Source: CAVVVS01 sp963751355 (GTDB lineage: Bacteria; Bacteroidota; Ignavibacteria; Ignavibacteriales; Ignavibacteriaceae). From it: 64,000 nucleotides of DNA. The DNA lies in NCBI GenBank assembly GCA_963751355.1, contig CAVVVS010000106.1:1-64000 (forward strand), given 5' to 3'. The first letter of the stretch is position 1. Each line of letters opens with the position of its first letter. Both the position numbers and the translations under genes were made by a program. Shown piece after piece: positions 18,326-25,977 of the stretch. The notes beneath the pieces are model-generated. The model worked only from the letters and a program-made list of their open reading frames with translations. It ran no database searches and was not told the origin of the DNA.

Positions 18326-19180
18326 ATGCTAAAAATTGCCACATGCAGTTGGAAATACGATTCTTGGAAGGGACTAATTTACTCTGAAAATGCAGAGAAA
18401 AACTACCTTAAAGAATATGCGGAACACTATAATTGTGTTGAAGTAGATCAGTGGTTCTGGTCTCTCTTCGGCGAAAAAGTAGTTTTGCCGGATATTGAAG
18501 TAGTAAAAGAATACAAGAACTCCGTACCTAAAGATTTACACTTCATAATCAAAGCGCCAAACTCAATAACACTCACCCATCATTATAATAAAAACAAAAA
18601 AGAACCACTCATTCAAAATCCACACTTTCTATCCAATGAACTATTCGAAGAGTTTCTTAAAACTATAAAACCAATTCACAATCAGACGCCCTCTATCATA
18701 CTGCAATTCGAGTATCTTAATAAACAGAAGATGCCCTCACTGTCTGAACTGCAGAACCGATTATTTGAATTCATGCAAAACATTCCCAAATATTCACCAC
18801 CAATATCAATCGAGATCAGAAACCCAAACTACCTCAATGAGAGTTACTTTAAATTCTTAAACCAGATAGAAACACCGCACGTTTTCCTTGAAGGCTACTA
18901 CATGCCACCGGTAACTGAGATTTACAGCAAGTACAAAGATTTGATAAAAGGAATGACAATCATCCGCCTCCACGGTCCGGACAGAAAAGGAATAGAAAAG
19001 ATAAGCAATCAAAACTGGAATCAGATCTACATTAACCGCGACAAAGAACTAAAACCTATCGTAGAAATGATGAAAGACCTGCAAACCAGAAAAGTTGATA
19101 TCTACCTAAATATAAATAATCACTATGAAGGTTCAGCACCGCTTACTATTGAGAAGGTTAAAAAAGCGTTGAATAAATAA
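18326..19180 (+). CDS. DUF72 (YecE-family) protein
   Basis: 284 residues, the usual length for DUF72. The N-terminus (IATCSWKYDSWKGLIYS) and the following EYAEHYNCVEVDQWFWSLFG carry the conserved TIM-barrel strands and aromatic residues of the family, and SIEIRNPNYLN and IIRLHGPDRKG match later conserved blocks. The biochemical role of DUF72 is not settled. It is monocistronic between the fic gene and nirK, with no visible functional link to either. I see no strong ribosome binding site. Confidence 0.85.
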   Translation: MLKIATCSWKYDSWKGLIYSENAEKNYLKEYAEHYNCVEVDQWFWSLFGEKVVLPDIEVVKEYKNSVPKDLHFIIKAPNSITLTHHYNKNKKEPLIQNPHFLSNELFEEFLKTIKPIHNQTPSIILQFEYLNKQKMPSLSELQNRLFEFMQNIPKYSPPISIEIRNPNYLNESYFKFLNQIETPHVFLEGYYMPPVTEIYSKYKDLIKGMTIIRLHGPDRKGIEKISNQNWNQIYINRDKELKPIVEMMKDLQTRKVDIYLNINNHYEGSAPLTIEKVKKALNK

Positions 19181-19664
19181 TCTCACAACTCAATAATATT
19201 TTTAGTTCGGCTCATCTGCATAGTTATCATATAAATTTTGCGGTTATTGCGAAGTAAAGTGCTCGAGAAATTGCCCCAATCATTCCGGGAATAGAATATA
19301 AAATGAATTTTAATTTAAATTATATGCTCGATGAAATAGCATTTTAATTTTTAACAAAAGGTTTTATAAAAACATTTAGATTATCAAAGGAAGGAAAAGA
19401 ATATATTTTTCATCTTGTAACAGTTTCAAATGTTTTTCCGGGCTGTACCGCTATCCACTTGAGTTATTAACCTGTTCGCTAGTTATTGTATTGATAAAAT
19501 GAAAAAACCTTATACCGTAAGAATTCATGCAAAAACTATATTTTTGAATACTTAGAGAAGTAAAAAAAACTTGCCGGATAATCTAATTTTATTTTCTATT
19601 TTCCCTCATTCCCCTGCTAATAAATTTATTCTACTCTTTTAAGTTATTGTTTAATAATATTTTT
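19181..19664. other. Intergenic stretch between convergent DUF72 and nirK genes
   Basis: No gene recognised. A 29-codon protein-like run near 19258-19345 (SAREIAPIIPGIEYK...) has no start and may be a remnant. Confidence 0.35.
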
Positions 19665-19705
19665 CTCCTCTTCTGCAAGCAGTTAGATCACTTGCAGCAG
19701 AGGAG
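19665..19705. terminator. Strong hairpin between convergent genes
   Basis: A 15-bp stem with one mismatch, CTCCTCTTCTGCAAG against CTTGCAGCAGAGGAG, and an 11-base loop. It lies 36 bp past the nirK stop. There is only a weak T-run on the plus side (TTTGGG), so it may work as a bidirectional or RNA-stabilising hairpin. Confidence 0.5.
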
Positions 19706-19741
19706 TTTGGGTTAATATTAATTTATTATAAATATTAATTG

Positions 19742-20866
19742 TTATTTTTGAATCGGACCTGGTTTATCTACCTGCTCCATTAAATTATTATTCCATTTGC
19801 CGGTTACCTTTACATCTGCCATTGCGCCGAATGAAAACGCTTCAATCAAATTATGATCGAGATAAAGATATGTGCCCGGCTGACGGAATTCATATATGGC
19901 TGCTACAGCCGTTCCCCCTGGTACCGGCCAGGTTTCAAAACTGGTAAGCGGTTTATTCTCAAACGAACCTCCAATCCAGTAAAGGTCTGCATGCCCTCCT
20001 ATAATATGAATTCTTGTATCTCTGTTCGCACTAGAGGTAATAAACAATACTTTTTCACCTACCTTAGCCGTGAGTGCGTTATCACCGGTTAAAGCCCCTA
20101 CACTTCCGTTGAATACTATGTGAGATGGTCTAAGAGTTCTGATTGATTTCATCAAAGCACCAATTTGTTCGATAGGTGTTGCAAATTGTTTATAGTCGCC
20201 GTTTTTATCTTTGGGTATGTAATAATCCTGTTCTGCTACATAATAAGCTTTATCATAGTGTACCGGATTTCCGTTTTCGTCCTTAAGTCCTTTCCTGGGT
20301 AAAACCATTATAGCTCCATTCATTCCCGAAACTACATGGAGCGGCACCATAATACCGCCGGGTGCACAATGATATACGAATACACCTGCTTTAATTGCTC
20401 TAAATCTTATTGTTACTTGTTCCCCCGGAACTACGTGACTTATAGTTCCGCCACCCAATCCTCCTGTAGCTGCATGAAGGTCAATATTATGTTCTAATTT
20501 ATTAGTCGGTGGATTTACTAATGTCAGTTGTAAATAGTCGTACTGATGTAAGACTATAATCGGTCCGGGGACTGTACCGTCATAAGCAAACACCCATGAA
20601 GAAACTCCGGGGGCAATCTCTTTCTTTTTTTCATGAACTACCATTTTTACTTCAACAACTTTCGGTCCATCTTTATCAACTTGTTCATATTTCGGCAGAT
20701 TCGGCGGTGGGACCAATTTTTCGGTAACATGTTTTAAATTGGCAATATTTTCCTTTGGTGGTTTATCAAACACTGATTGTTCTTTAGTCGATTGACTGCA
20801 TGCACTTAATAATACAACCGATGATATGAATATCGTATACAAAATAATTTTCTGTAAATATTTCAT
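19742..20866 (-). CDS. nirK: Copper-containing nitrite reductase lipoprotein (NirK)
   Basis: 374 residues. A signal peptide with lipobox LSAC (Cys23) anchors it outside the cytoplasmic membrane. Two cupredoxin domains carry the copper ligands: type 1 copper His126, Cys167, His177, Met182, and type 2 copper His131, His166, His338. The active-site Asp129 (HNIDLHAATG) and probable catalytic His292 (GGHADL) are present. It reduces nitrite to nitric oxide in denitrification. No nitric oxide reductase or other denitrification gene is nearby. It lies among mobile-element genes (HTH pair, integrase), and a CRP/FNR-type palindrome is 84 bp upstream of the start, so it is probably induced by nitric oxide or low oxygen. 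The lipid anchor is less usual than a soluble periplasmic form. Confidence 0.93.
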   Translation of the reverse strand: MKYLQKIILYTIFISSVVLLSACSQSTKEQSVFDKPPKENIANLKHVTEKLVPPPNLPKYEQVDKDGPKVVEVKMVVHEKKKEIAPGVSSWVFAYDGTVPGPIIVLHQYDYLQLTLVNPPTNKLEHNIDLHAATGGLGGGTISHVVPGEQVTIRFRAIKAGVFVYHCAPGGIMVPLHVVSGMNGAIMVLPRKGLKDENGNPVHYDKAYYVAEQDYYIPKDKNGDYKQFATPIEQIGALMKSIRTLRPSHIVFNGSVGALTGDNALTAKVGEKVLFITSSANRDTRIHIIGGHADLYWIGGSFENKPLTSFETWPVPGGTAVAAIYEFRQPGTYLYLDHNLIEAFSFGAMADVKVTGKWNNNLMEQVDKPGPIQK

Positions 20867-20946
20867 GGTTAAACCTTCTTTCCTATATTTATTTACAATT
20901 CGATTTAATATTGTATTTCAATATTAGTTAATAGTCTCATACAAAA

Positions 20947-21342
20947 TCATTGACTTAAGTCAGTATTCTTCATTTTTAATTTCCATGATCCACCTAATAT
21001 GCATTCGCCTTTGACTATTATTTGCTTATTTGCAGGGCTAAGAAAACGATCGGTATGAATCACTTTTATTTTAACTGGCTTACTTGCTCTTGAATTCTTG
21101 CATCTTGGACAAAAGAACTCGCCTTCCTTTATTGGGATTTTTCTTTTTTTCTTCTGCTCTGTAATAAATTTTCTAACTTCCTCTCCCATTACAAGATATG
21201 GTCGTGAATTCTCGTCCAATACTTTCATCCCCTTACTATGCCAATTCCAAATAGTTTGTTGACATACCATTAAAACTTCTGACAATTCCTTAAAGGAATA
21301 GCACGTTTTTGATTTAATTAGGGTGTGATTAACTATCTTCAT
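20947..21342 (-). CDS. Excisionase-like helix-turn-helix protein with CxxC motif
   Basis: 131 residues. A MerR/excisionase-type helix-turn-helix is seen near residues 15-55 (SFKELSEVLMVCQQTIWNWHSKGMKV, then RPYLVMGEEVRKFI). A basic linker and a CPRC motif follow, with a single later Cys, so a complete zinc ribbon is not evident. It lies downstream of a shorter paralogue and near the integrase, so it is probably a small DNA-binding protein of the integrated element, for example a directionality factor. It could instead be a general regulator; the target is unknown. Confidence 0.7.
   Translation of the reverse strand: MKIVNHTLIKSKTCYSFKELSEVLMVCQQTIWNWHSKGMKVLDENSRPYLVMGEEVRKFITEQKKKRKIPIKEGEFFCPRCKNSRASKPVKIKVIHTDRFLSPANKQIIVKGECILGGSWKLKMKNTDLSQ
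20950..20963. promoter_or_regulatory. CRP/FNR-type (NnrR/DNR-like) palindrome upstream of nirK
   Basis: TTGACTTAAGTCAG is a near-perfect dyad of the TTGAC-N4-GTCAA type bound by FNR, NnrR and DNR regulators. It overlaps the last codons of the HTH gene and sits about 84-97 bp before the nirK start, a fitting place for activation. Which regulator binds is an inference. Confidence 0.55.
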
Positions 21343-21369
21343 AAATATGGTCCTATTAGTAAAATAATT

Positions 21370-21540
21370 CTACAATGAAGTTAGATAAGGGCGCTCTGAA
21401 TCATCTATAACACTTAATCCTTTTTTTCGCCATTCTTGTACTGTCCGTATATGTTTATCCAATAATTCGGCAATCTCAGACAGAGTATACGCCCTATTCT
21501 TTTTTATTAAGTTAGGATTTAGTTTTCTTTTATTTTTCAT
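21370..21540 (-). CDS. Small HTH protein, shorter paralogue of its neighbour
   Basis: 56 residues: ATG at 21540, stop TAG at 21370. The core TLSEIAELLDKHIRTVQEWRKKGL and the ending DDSERPYLTSL align with the first half of the next gene (FKELSEVLMVCQQTIWNWHSKGM, ENSRPYL), so the two are tandem paralogues. It lacks the EVRKFI helix and the CxxC part. The next start is 28 bp away, so the pair forms an operon. Probably an element-borne DNA-binding protein. Confidence 0.6.
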   Translation of the reverse strand: MKNKRKLNPNLIKKNRAYTLSEIAELLDKHIRTVQEWRKKGLSVIDDSERPYLTSL

Positions 21541-21552
21541 CTTTTGTATTTA

Positions 21553-21583
21553 TTAATTAAAAAAACCGGTGTTATCACCGGCT
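21553..21583 (-). terminator. Rho-independent terminator
   Basis: Perfect stem CCGGTG-ttat-CACCGG (21566-21581), followed on the minus strand by a run of seven T. It lies downstream of the broken gene at 21668-22364 and just upstream of the small HTH gene, separating the two transcripts. Confidence 0.8.
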
Positions 21584-21667
21584 TAAAATTTAATTAAACG
21601 AACCACTCAATGAAATCAGTAAAGTATCAGTATCTTATCAGTAAAAGTATCAGTATATAAAAGTTAT

Positions 21668-22364
21668 TTATGCTTCGTATGAAAGGTGTTCTACACTTCC
21701 CAATAATTTCTGTTTGTTCCACCCTTTTTCACTGAAGTCAAATTTCTTGTCCAAGTAGTCATAATATTTAAACACAAACTGTCTTCGGGAATAGATATGA
21801 TTTTTGTTTTTTTCTATGTATATCTTCTTAATCTTACGTGCAATGTGAGTTTTAACTCCTGAAATGTTAATATCAAACCTATTTTCTTTTTTAATTCCTC
21901 AGCGAGTTGAGCAGCAAGGGATTCAATGCTTAAATCTTCGTATTGGTCTTCTGCAATAATCTTATCAATACTATTATTATTTATTATAAGTCCTTGAAAT
22001 TTAACTTCATTTATTTTATTTAATAAAAATCGTTTTGAGGATTCTAAATACTCAATCAACTCAGTTATTGAGAGTCCGATATCAGGCTTTGAGGAAGGTT
22101 TTGATTTCAATTGTGGAATTAAATATGCATAATCTAGGAAGATATAATCATCTTTTACTTGTCCAATATTCTTTAAATACTCTTCCGGGATTAATTTAAC
22201 ATTAAACAATTTTAAGGGATGCTCCTTGTTTATCTCTTTAGTATGATAAAAACTCCCAAGCACACTTTTCAAGTCATTTAGAATCTTTGTAAGCTATACT
22301 AATTCTTTTTCTTTATGAGATTCCACTTTTCACGAATTATATTTAAATAGAATAAATTACTCAT
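21668..22364 (-). pseudogene. Broken gene next to the integrase, family unknown
   Basis: Three pieces in different frames fit one protein: MSNLFYLNIIREKWNLIKKKN (ATG at 22364), a 152-residue middle opening at a TTG at 22272 (LKSVLGSFYHTKEINKEHPLK...), and a C-terminal piece (GVKTHIARKIKKIYIEKNK ... HLSYEA, stop at 21668). The middle-to-end break lies in an A-run near 21882-21892. A TAG precedes the middle piece and a shift joins the first. The position between integrase and HTH genes suggests a cargo or regulatory gene of the element. Not recognised. Confidence 0.5.
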
Positions 22365-22507
22365 AAGATAATGTTTTACAAGTAAAAAAGGGAAATAAAA
22401 AGTTTATAGAAGAATTTTAAATAGTGTAGGGGTGTCATTTTAAGACACACCTAATCGTAATTTGAAGTACAATTTTTTACTTGTTTTAAAGTGGTTATGC
22501 ACTGCTT

Positions 22508-23524
22508 TCACATCATTTGAATTGCCTGAAAGAGACTATCCTTATTCAAATGAGAATATATCTGGGTTGTAGAGATATCCTCATGCCCTAATAATTCTTT
22601 GATTACGTACAAAGAAATACCTTTTTGAGCTAAATTACTGGCAAAACTATGCCTTAATGTGTGAAAGTGAATTTTTTCATTCAAGTCGGTTGCCCTTAGT
22701 GCCTCCTTGAATTGTTTGCTGACAAAGTTTTCGTTCAACTTAATTCCAATCGGATTCTTGAATACATAGTTTGAACTTGAAAAATTATCCTTGCTTTTTC
22801 TGCCACGAAGTATTTCAAGGATCTTAGGATTTAAAGGAATGATTCTTTCTTTTTTGCTTTTCGTGGTAAAATCTTTATCATTTTTAACAGTTATTATTTT
22901 ATTATCCAAATCCACAGCATCCCATTTCAAATTAGTAATCTCACCCAATCTCATACCTGTATAGAATGCTGTTATGAATAAATCTTTGAGCATTTGTTTC
23001 TTGGTGTTATCGACTATTTTTGACAACTCATTTTCATTGATAAAAAGTGGAAAGCTTTTAGGTGTTTTGGGTAATTTAATCTTCTTGAATGGATTCTCGG
23101 CGATGTATTCCCATTCTACAGCTCTACTGAAAGCAGCTTTTAGTGTTCTCATATATAAATTTGTTCCATAATTGGTTCTACTGTACGCCTCACTCATGAA
23201 TTGTTGTATCATGCGTACATTTATCTGATTCAACAGTAGATCTTTGTTCAAAAAGATTCGCAGCTTGTTAAAAGATAGATTAATTGAATCAATATATTTT
23301 TTGGAAAATGTGCTCCCCATATATTTGACATAATCTGTGTGAAATTGAGATATCGTAACACATTTAACAGGTGCACGATTTATCAATTTACTTTTAAAGT
23401 CTTTGAGGAATCTAAGGGCGTTTTTCTTATTTCTGCACCCTGTTGACACTCTTCGAGTTTTTAGCTCATCTTCATCAAAATACTCGATGAAGAAAATTCC
23501 GTTGGTTCTTTTACCCAAATACAT
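22508..23524 (-). CDS. Tyrosine-family site-specific integrase
   Basis: 338 residues. An N-terminal Arm/SAM-like DNA-binding domain is followed by a catalytic domain with the conserved residues: Arg in TGMRLGEITNLKW, HTLRHSFAS (H-x-x-R), LGHEDISTTQIYSHL with His and the nucleophilic Tyr. It is intact and near full length. It catalyses integration and excision by strand exchange. It starts 116 bp from the CAU tRNA gene, the usual arrangement when the tRNA 3' end is the attachment site. I found no second copy of the tRNA 3' end in this window, so the far end of the element is not visible. Confidence 0.92.
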   Translation of the reverse strand: MYLGKRTNGIFFIEYFDEDELKTRRVSTGCRNKKNALRFLKDFKSKLINRAPVKCVTISQFHTDYVKYMGSTFSKKYIDSINLSFNKLRIFLNKDLLLNQINVRMIQQFMSEAYSRTNYGTNLYMRTLKAAFSRAVEWEYIAENPFKKIKLPKTPKSFPLFINENELSKIVDNTKKQMLKDLFITAFYTGMRLGEITNLKWDAVDLDNKIITVKNDKDFTTKSKKERIIPLNPKILEILRGRKSKDNFSSSNYVFKNPIGIKLNENFVSKQFKEALRATDLNEKIHFHTLRHSFASNLAQKGISLYVIKELLGHEDISTTQIYSHLNKDSLFQAIQMM

Positions 23525-23639
23525 AGTTTACCTCCAAATATTTAAAAATGTACGGTAAAATGTTCAGTGGAATTTGGCTTATATTTGAAGGTAGGTCTGA
23601 AAGATCAGACGATAATCTGCATTTTTGGATTGAATTAGT

Positions 23640-23713
23640 GGGCCCAGATGGACTTGAACCACCGACCCTCTGATTATGAGTCAGATGCTCTAACCAACTG
23701 AGCTATGGGCCCT
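23640..23713 (-). tRNA. tRNA with anticodon CAU (elongator Met or Ile2)
   Basis: Cloverleaf starts GGGCCCATAGCTCAGTTGG, with anticodon arm CTGACTCATAATCAG (anticodon CAU), T-loop TTCAAGT and a 7-bp acceptor stem GGGCCCA/TGGGCCC. CAU occurs in elongator Met, initiator and Ile2 tRNAs; the acceptor stem is fully paired, so it is not an initiator. CCA is not encoded and the discriminator base would be C, which is unusual and may reflect an integration junction. Confidence 0.92.
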
Positions 23714-23946
23714 AATAATTTTAGAATGTAAAAATAATACTTCTACTCACTTAAAGCAATATTATTGCCATCAAATTTTTTACTTTTTTGTGTTTTTTCA
23801 AGTCAATAAACTAATTATCTTTTCAATTATTAAAGCGCCGAACATTTGTAGTTACTAATCTTTAAGTAAATGTCGATATCTTTTTTTGTATATCCCTTAT
23901 TATTTCAATTTGTGCAAGTTCCAAATTTTAAACTTCAGTCATTCGT

Positions 23947-24720
23947 TCAATTATAATATGCATAAACATATTGAATGATTCCAACTTTATCATCATTGTC
24001 ATTATATTGAACTTCTTCTATTATATTATCATTTTTATCATAATGGTAAAAATATTTGGCAATTAAATCATTGTCCTGGTCAAATGTATCTGTCTCAATC
24101 TTTTCACCGTTATTGTTATAAATATTTCCAACTCTGTATTCCAATTTACCATCGGAATTGTACCAGAGTTCATCGGTGAGATTACAATTCGCATCATATT
24201 TATAGTAATAATATTTCTCCATTGTACCGTTCATATTATAACGCGTTGATTTTACTTTATTCCCGTACTTATTATACTGGTAAGTATATTTTTTGTCAGC
24301 TTTCCCGTTTGAGTCAGTTCGTAGTGTTTGGATTCTGAAACCATCTTTATCGTATGTGTATGTATATTTATACAGAATATTCCCTTTGCTATCGAAAATG
24401 ATGGTTTCCTTTTCAAATCCTTTTTTGTCATATATAACATGCGATAGTTTTTCACCGTTAACCGGTTTTCCGTTAGAATCATAGTCAAAACTTATTTTAT
24501 CAATAGACTTAATTTTTTCTGCTTTGATATTTAATCTTTCTACAAATTCATTGTTTTTTATTTTATTGGGGACAGGGTTTTCAAATCTATGTGTCCCAGT
24601 TTCTGTAGTTTTAGCTGTTTCTTTCGATGATGAACATCCGGCAAAAAAAATTATCGTAACAATAAACAAAACTATAGGTAATAAAATAATCTCAAAATGC
24701 TTTTTCATATTTTCTAACAA
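23947..24720 (-). CDS. Lipoprotein with RHS/YD-like tyrosine-rich repeats
   Basis: 257 residues. The signal peptide ends in a lipobox (FAGC, then SSSKETAK), so it is exported and lipid-anchored. The rest is a series of ~23-residue repeats (KYTYTYDKDGF, KYTYQYNKYGN, KYYYYKYDANCN, KYFYHYDKNDN) resembling YD/RHS beta-strand repeats. It is too short to be a full RHS toxin and has no toxin tip. Probably a surface beta-repeat protein of unknown function; next to a MORN-like lipoprotein in the same direction. Confidence 0.7.
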   Translation of the reverse strand: MLENMKKHFEIILLPIVLFIVTIIFFAGCSSSKETAKTTETGTHRFENPVPNKIKNNEFVERLNIKAEKIKSIDKISFDYDSNGKPVNGEKLSHVIYDKKGFEKETIIFDSKGNILYKYTYTYDKDGFRIQTLRTDSNGKADKKYTYQYNKYGNKVKSTRYNMNGTMEKYYYYKYDANCNLTDELWYNSDGKLEYRVGNIYNNNGEKIETDTFDQDNDLIAKYFYHYDKNDNIIEEVQYNDNDDKVGIIQYVYAYYN

Positions 24721-24832
24721 ATATCAAATATAAATTTCTAAAAATTAGTATTTAACTAAATGATTACAATTAAGCAGTGATTATTATTCTAGCAAAGAGT
24801 GGAAATAAAACTTGGTGATTAGAAATTAAATC

Positions 24833-25345
24833 TCAATTAACAAAATTTTTAACAGAATCAACCTCACCATTTTCACCGTAAAAAAACCACTTTCCATTTC
24901 TATTTCCATGAATAAAATTTCCTTTTTGTCTCAACTTACCATTCTTATAAAACCATTTCCAGCAGCCATCTGCAGTATCATTTTTAAAGCTGCCCTCGGA
25001 TTCTATGACTGAATCAGGATAAAAATAAGTCCATTTCCCAATATTTTTATTCGCTTTTAAATTTCCAATTATCGCAGGATTTCCATTGAAATAAGAGACT
25101 TTAAACTCTCCGTCTTTTTTCCCGTCAACAATCTGATACTTAATGGTTTTATTGTTGACTTTCGCTATTTCATCACCTGTGTAAGGGACTTTGCTCCCTA
25201 TACGATATATAAGTCCGTCCCTAAATTCCAGTTGCTCTCGATTATTATGATTATTAATATTGATAATCATAACGACTAATACTACACCAAATATGGTAAT
25301 AAGAAGTAATAATGTTTTTTTAGATAATTTTAATATTTTATTCAT
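24833..25345 (-). CDS. YwqK/MORN-like repeat protein
   Basis: 170 residues. A single N-terminal hydrophobic segment (LLLLITIFGVVLVVMI) is a signal anchor. MORN/YwqK-type repeats follow: DGKKDGEFKVSYFNGN, NIGKWTYFYPDSV, DGCWKWFYKNGKLRQKGNF, NGKWFFYGENGE. It is clearly related to the lipoprotein at 57402-57938, which has the same opening (LIYR/LIYY, then FTG/YTG). The function of such repeats in exported bacterial proteins is not established; some YwqK members are annotated as antitoxins, which I would not assume here. Confidence 0.75.
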   Translation of the reverse strand: MNKILKLSKKTLLLLITIFGVVLVVMIININNHNNREQLEFRDGLIYRIGSKVPYTGDEIAKVNNKTIKYQIVDGKKDGEFKVSYFNGNPAIIGNLKANKNIGKWTYFYPDSVIESEGSFKNDTADGCWKWFYKNGKLRQKGNFIHGNRNGKWFFYGENGEVDSVKNFVN

Positions 25346-25401
25346 TTATTCAAATAGTAATTATTTTTTCCTGGGTTGAATATTAGTATTCACGCAGTAT
25401 T

Positions 25402-25911
25402 TTACTTATTCACTGAGAGTTTATGAAAAGCTTCTAATAAATCTTTTTTAGTTCTTAACAAATCCTGCGAAATTACTTTAACCTCGCCAAGTACCGGCAT
25501 AAAATTAGTGTCACCATTCCACCGCGGTACAATGTGGAAATGAAGATGTTCGTGAATACCTGCGCCGCTGACTTTACCTAAATTTACACCGATATTAAAA
25601 CCCTGAGGTTCCGAAACAATTTTAAGCGCCTGCTCTGCTTTTTTCAATTCACCAATTACCTCAATACCCTCTTCAGCCGTCAGTGACGAAAAATCACTTG
25701 TATGTCTAAAAGGAACTATCATCAAATGACCGTTGTTGTATGGATACAAATTCAACACAGTAAATGTGAGATTACCTTTATTCACCAAAAGACTATTTTC
25801 GTCATCTACTTCATACTTTGCCAAATCACAAAGGACACAGCCATTTTTTTGTTCTTTATTTTTGAATGAATCGATATATTGAGAACGCCAAGGGGACCAG
25901 AGTTTGTTCAT
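25402..25911 (-). CDS. HIT-family nucleotide hydrolase/transferase
   Basis: The HIT motif HEHLHFHIVPRW carries the histidine triad, and the N-terminal CVLCDLA holds a Cys pair. The opening LWSPWRSQYIDSF is typical of bacterial HIT proteins related to Ap4A phosphorylase. The start is placed at 25911 because GAGGTG lies just before this ATG, and an upstream start would overlap the terminator at 25932-25960. It probably hydrolyses dinucleoside polyphosphates or AMP derivatives in the cytoplasm. Downstream of the EF-G-like gene but separated by the terminator. Confidence 0.9.
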   Translation of the reverse strand: MNKLWSPWRSQYIDSFKNKEQKNGCVLCDLAKYEVDDENSLLVNKGNLTFTVLNLYPYNNGHLMIVPFRHTSDFSSLTAEEGIEVIGELKKAEQALKIVSEPQGFNIGVNLGKVSGAGIHEHLHFHIVPRWNGDTNFMPVLGEVKVISQDLLRTKKDLLEAFHKLSVNK

Positions 25912-25931
25912 TTCACCTCTTAAATGATAAT

Positions 25932-25960
25932 AAAAAGGCGGCAAGAAGTTACCGCCTTTA
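25932..25960 (-). terminator. Rho-independent terminator after the EF-G-like gene
   Basis: Stem AAAGGCGG/CCGCCTTT with a 9-base loop, followed by a T-run on the minus strand. Begins 18 bp past the stop of the EF-G-like gene. Confidence 0.85.
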
Positions 25961-25977
25961 AGTCTGCAAAATTCACA

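Noticed and set aside
1..22500. Second copy of the tRNA 3' end as the far attachment site
   Set aside because: Scanned by eye for the GGGCCCAGATGG-type block and found none; the far boundary of the element is not supported here.
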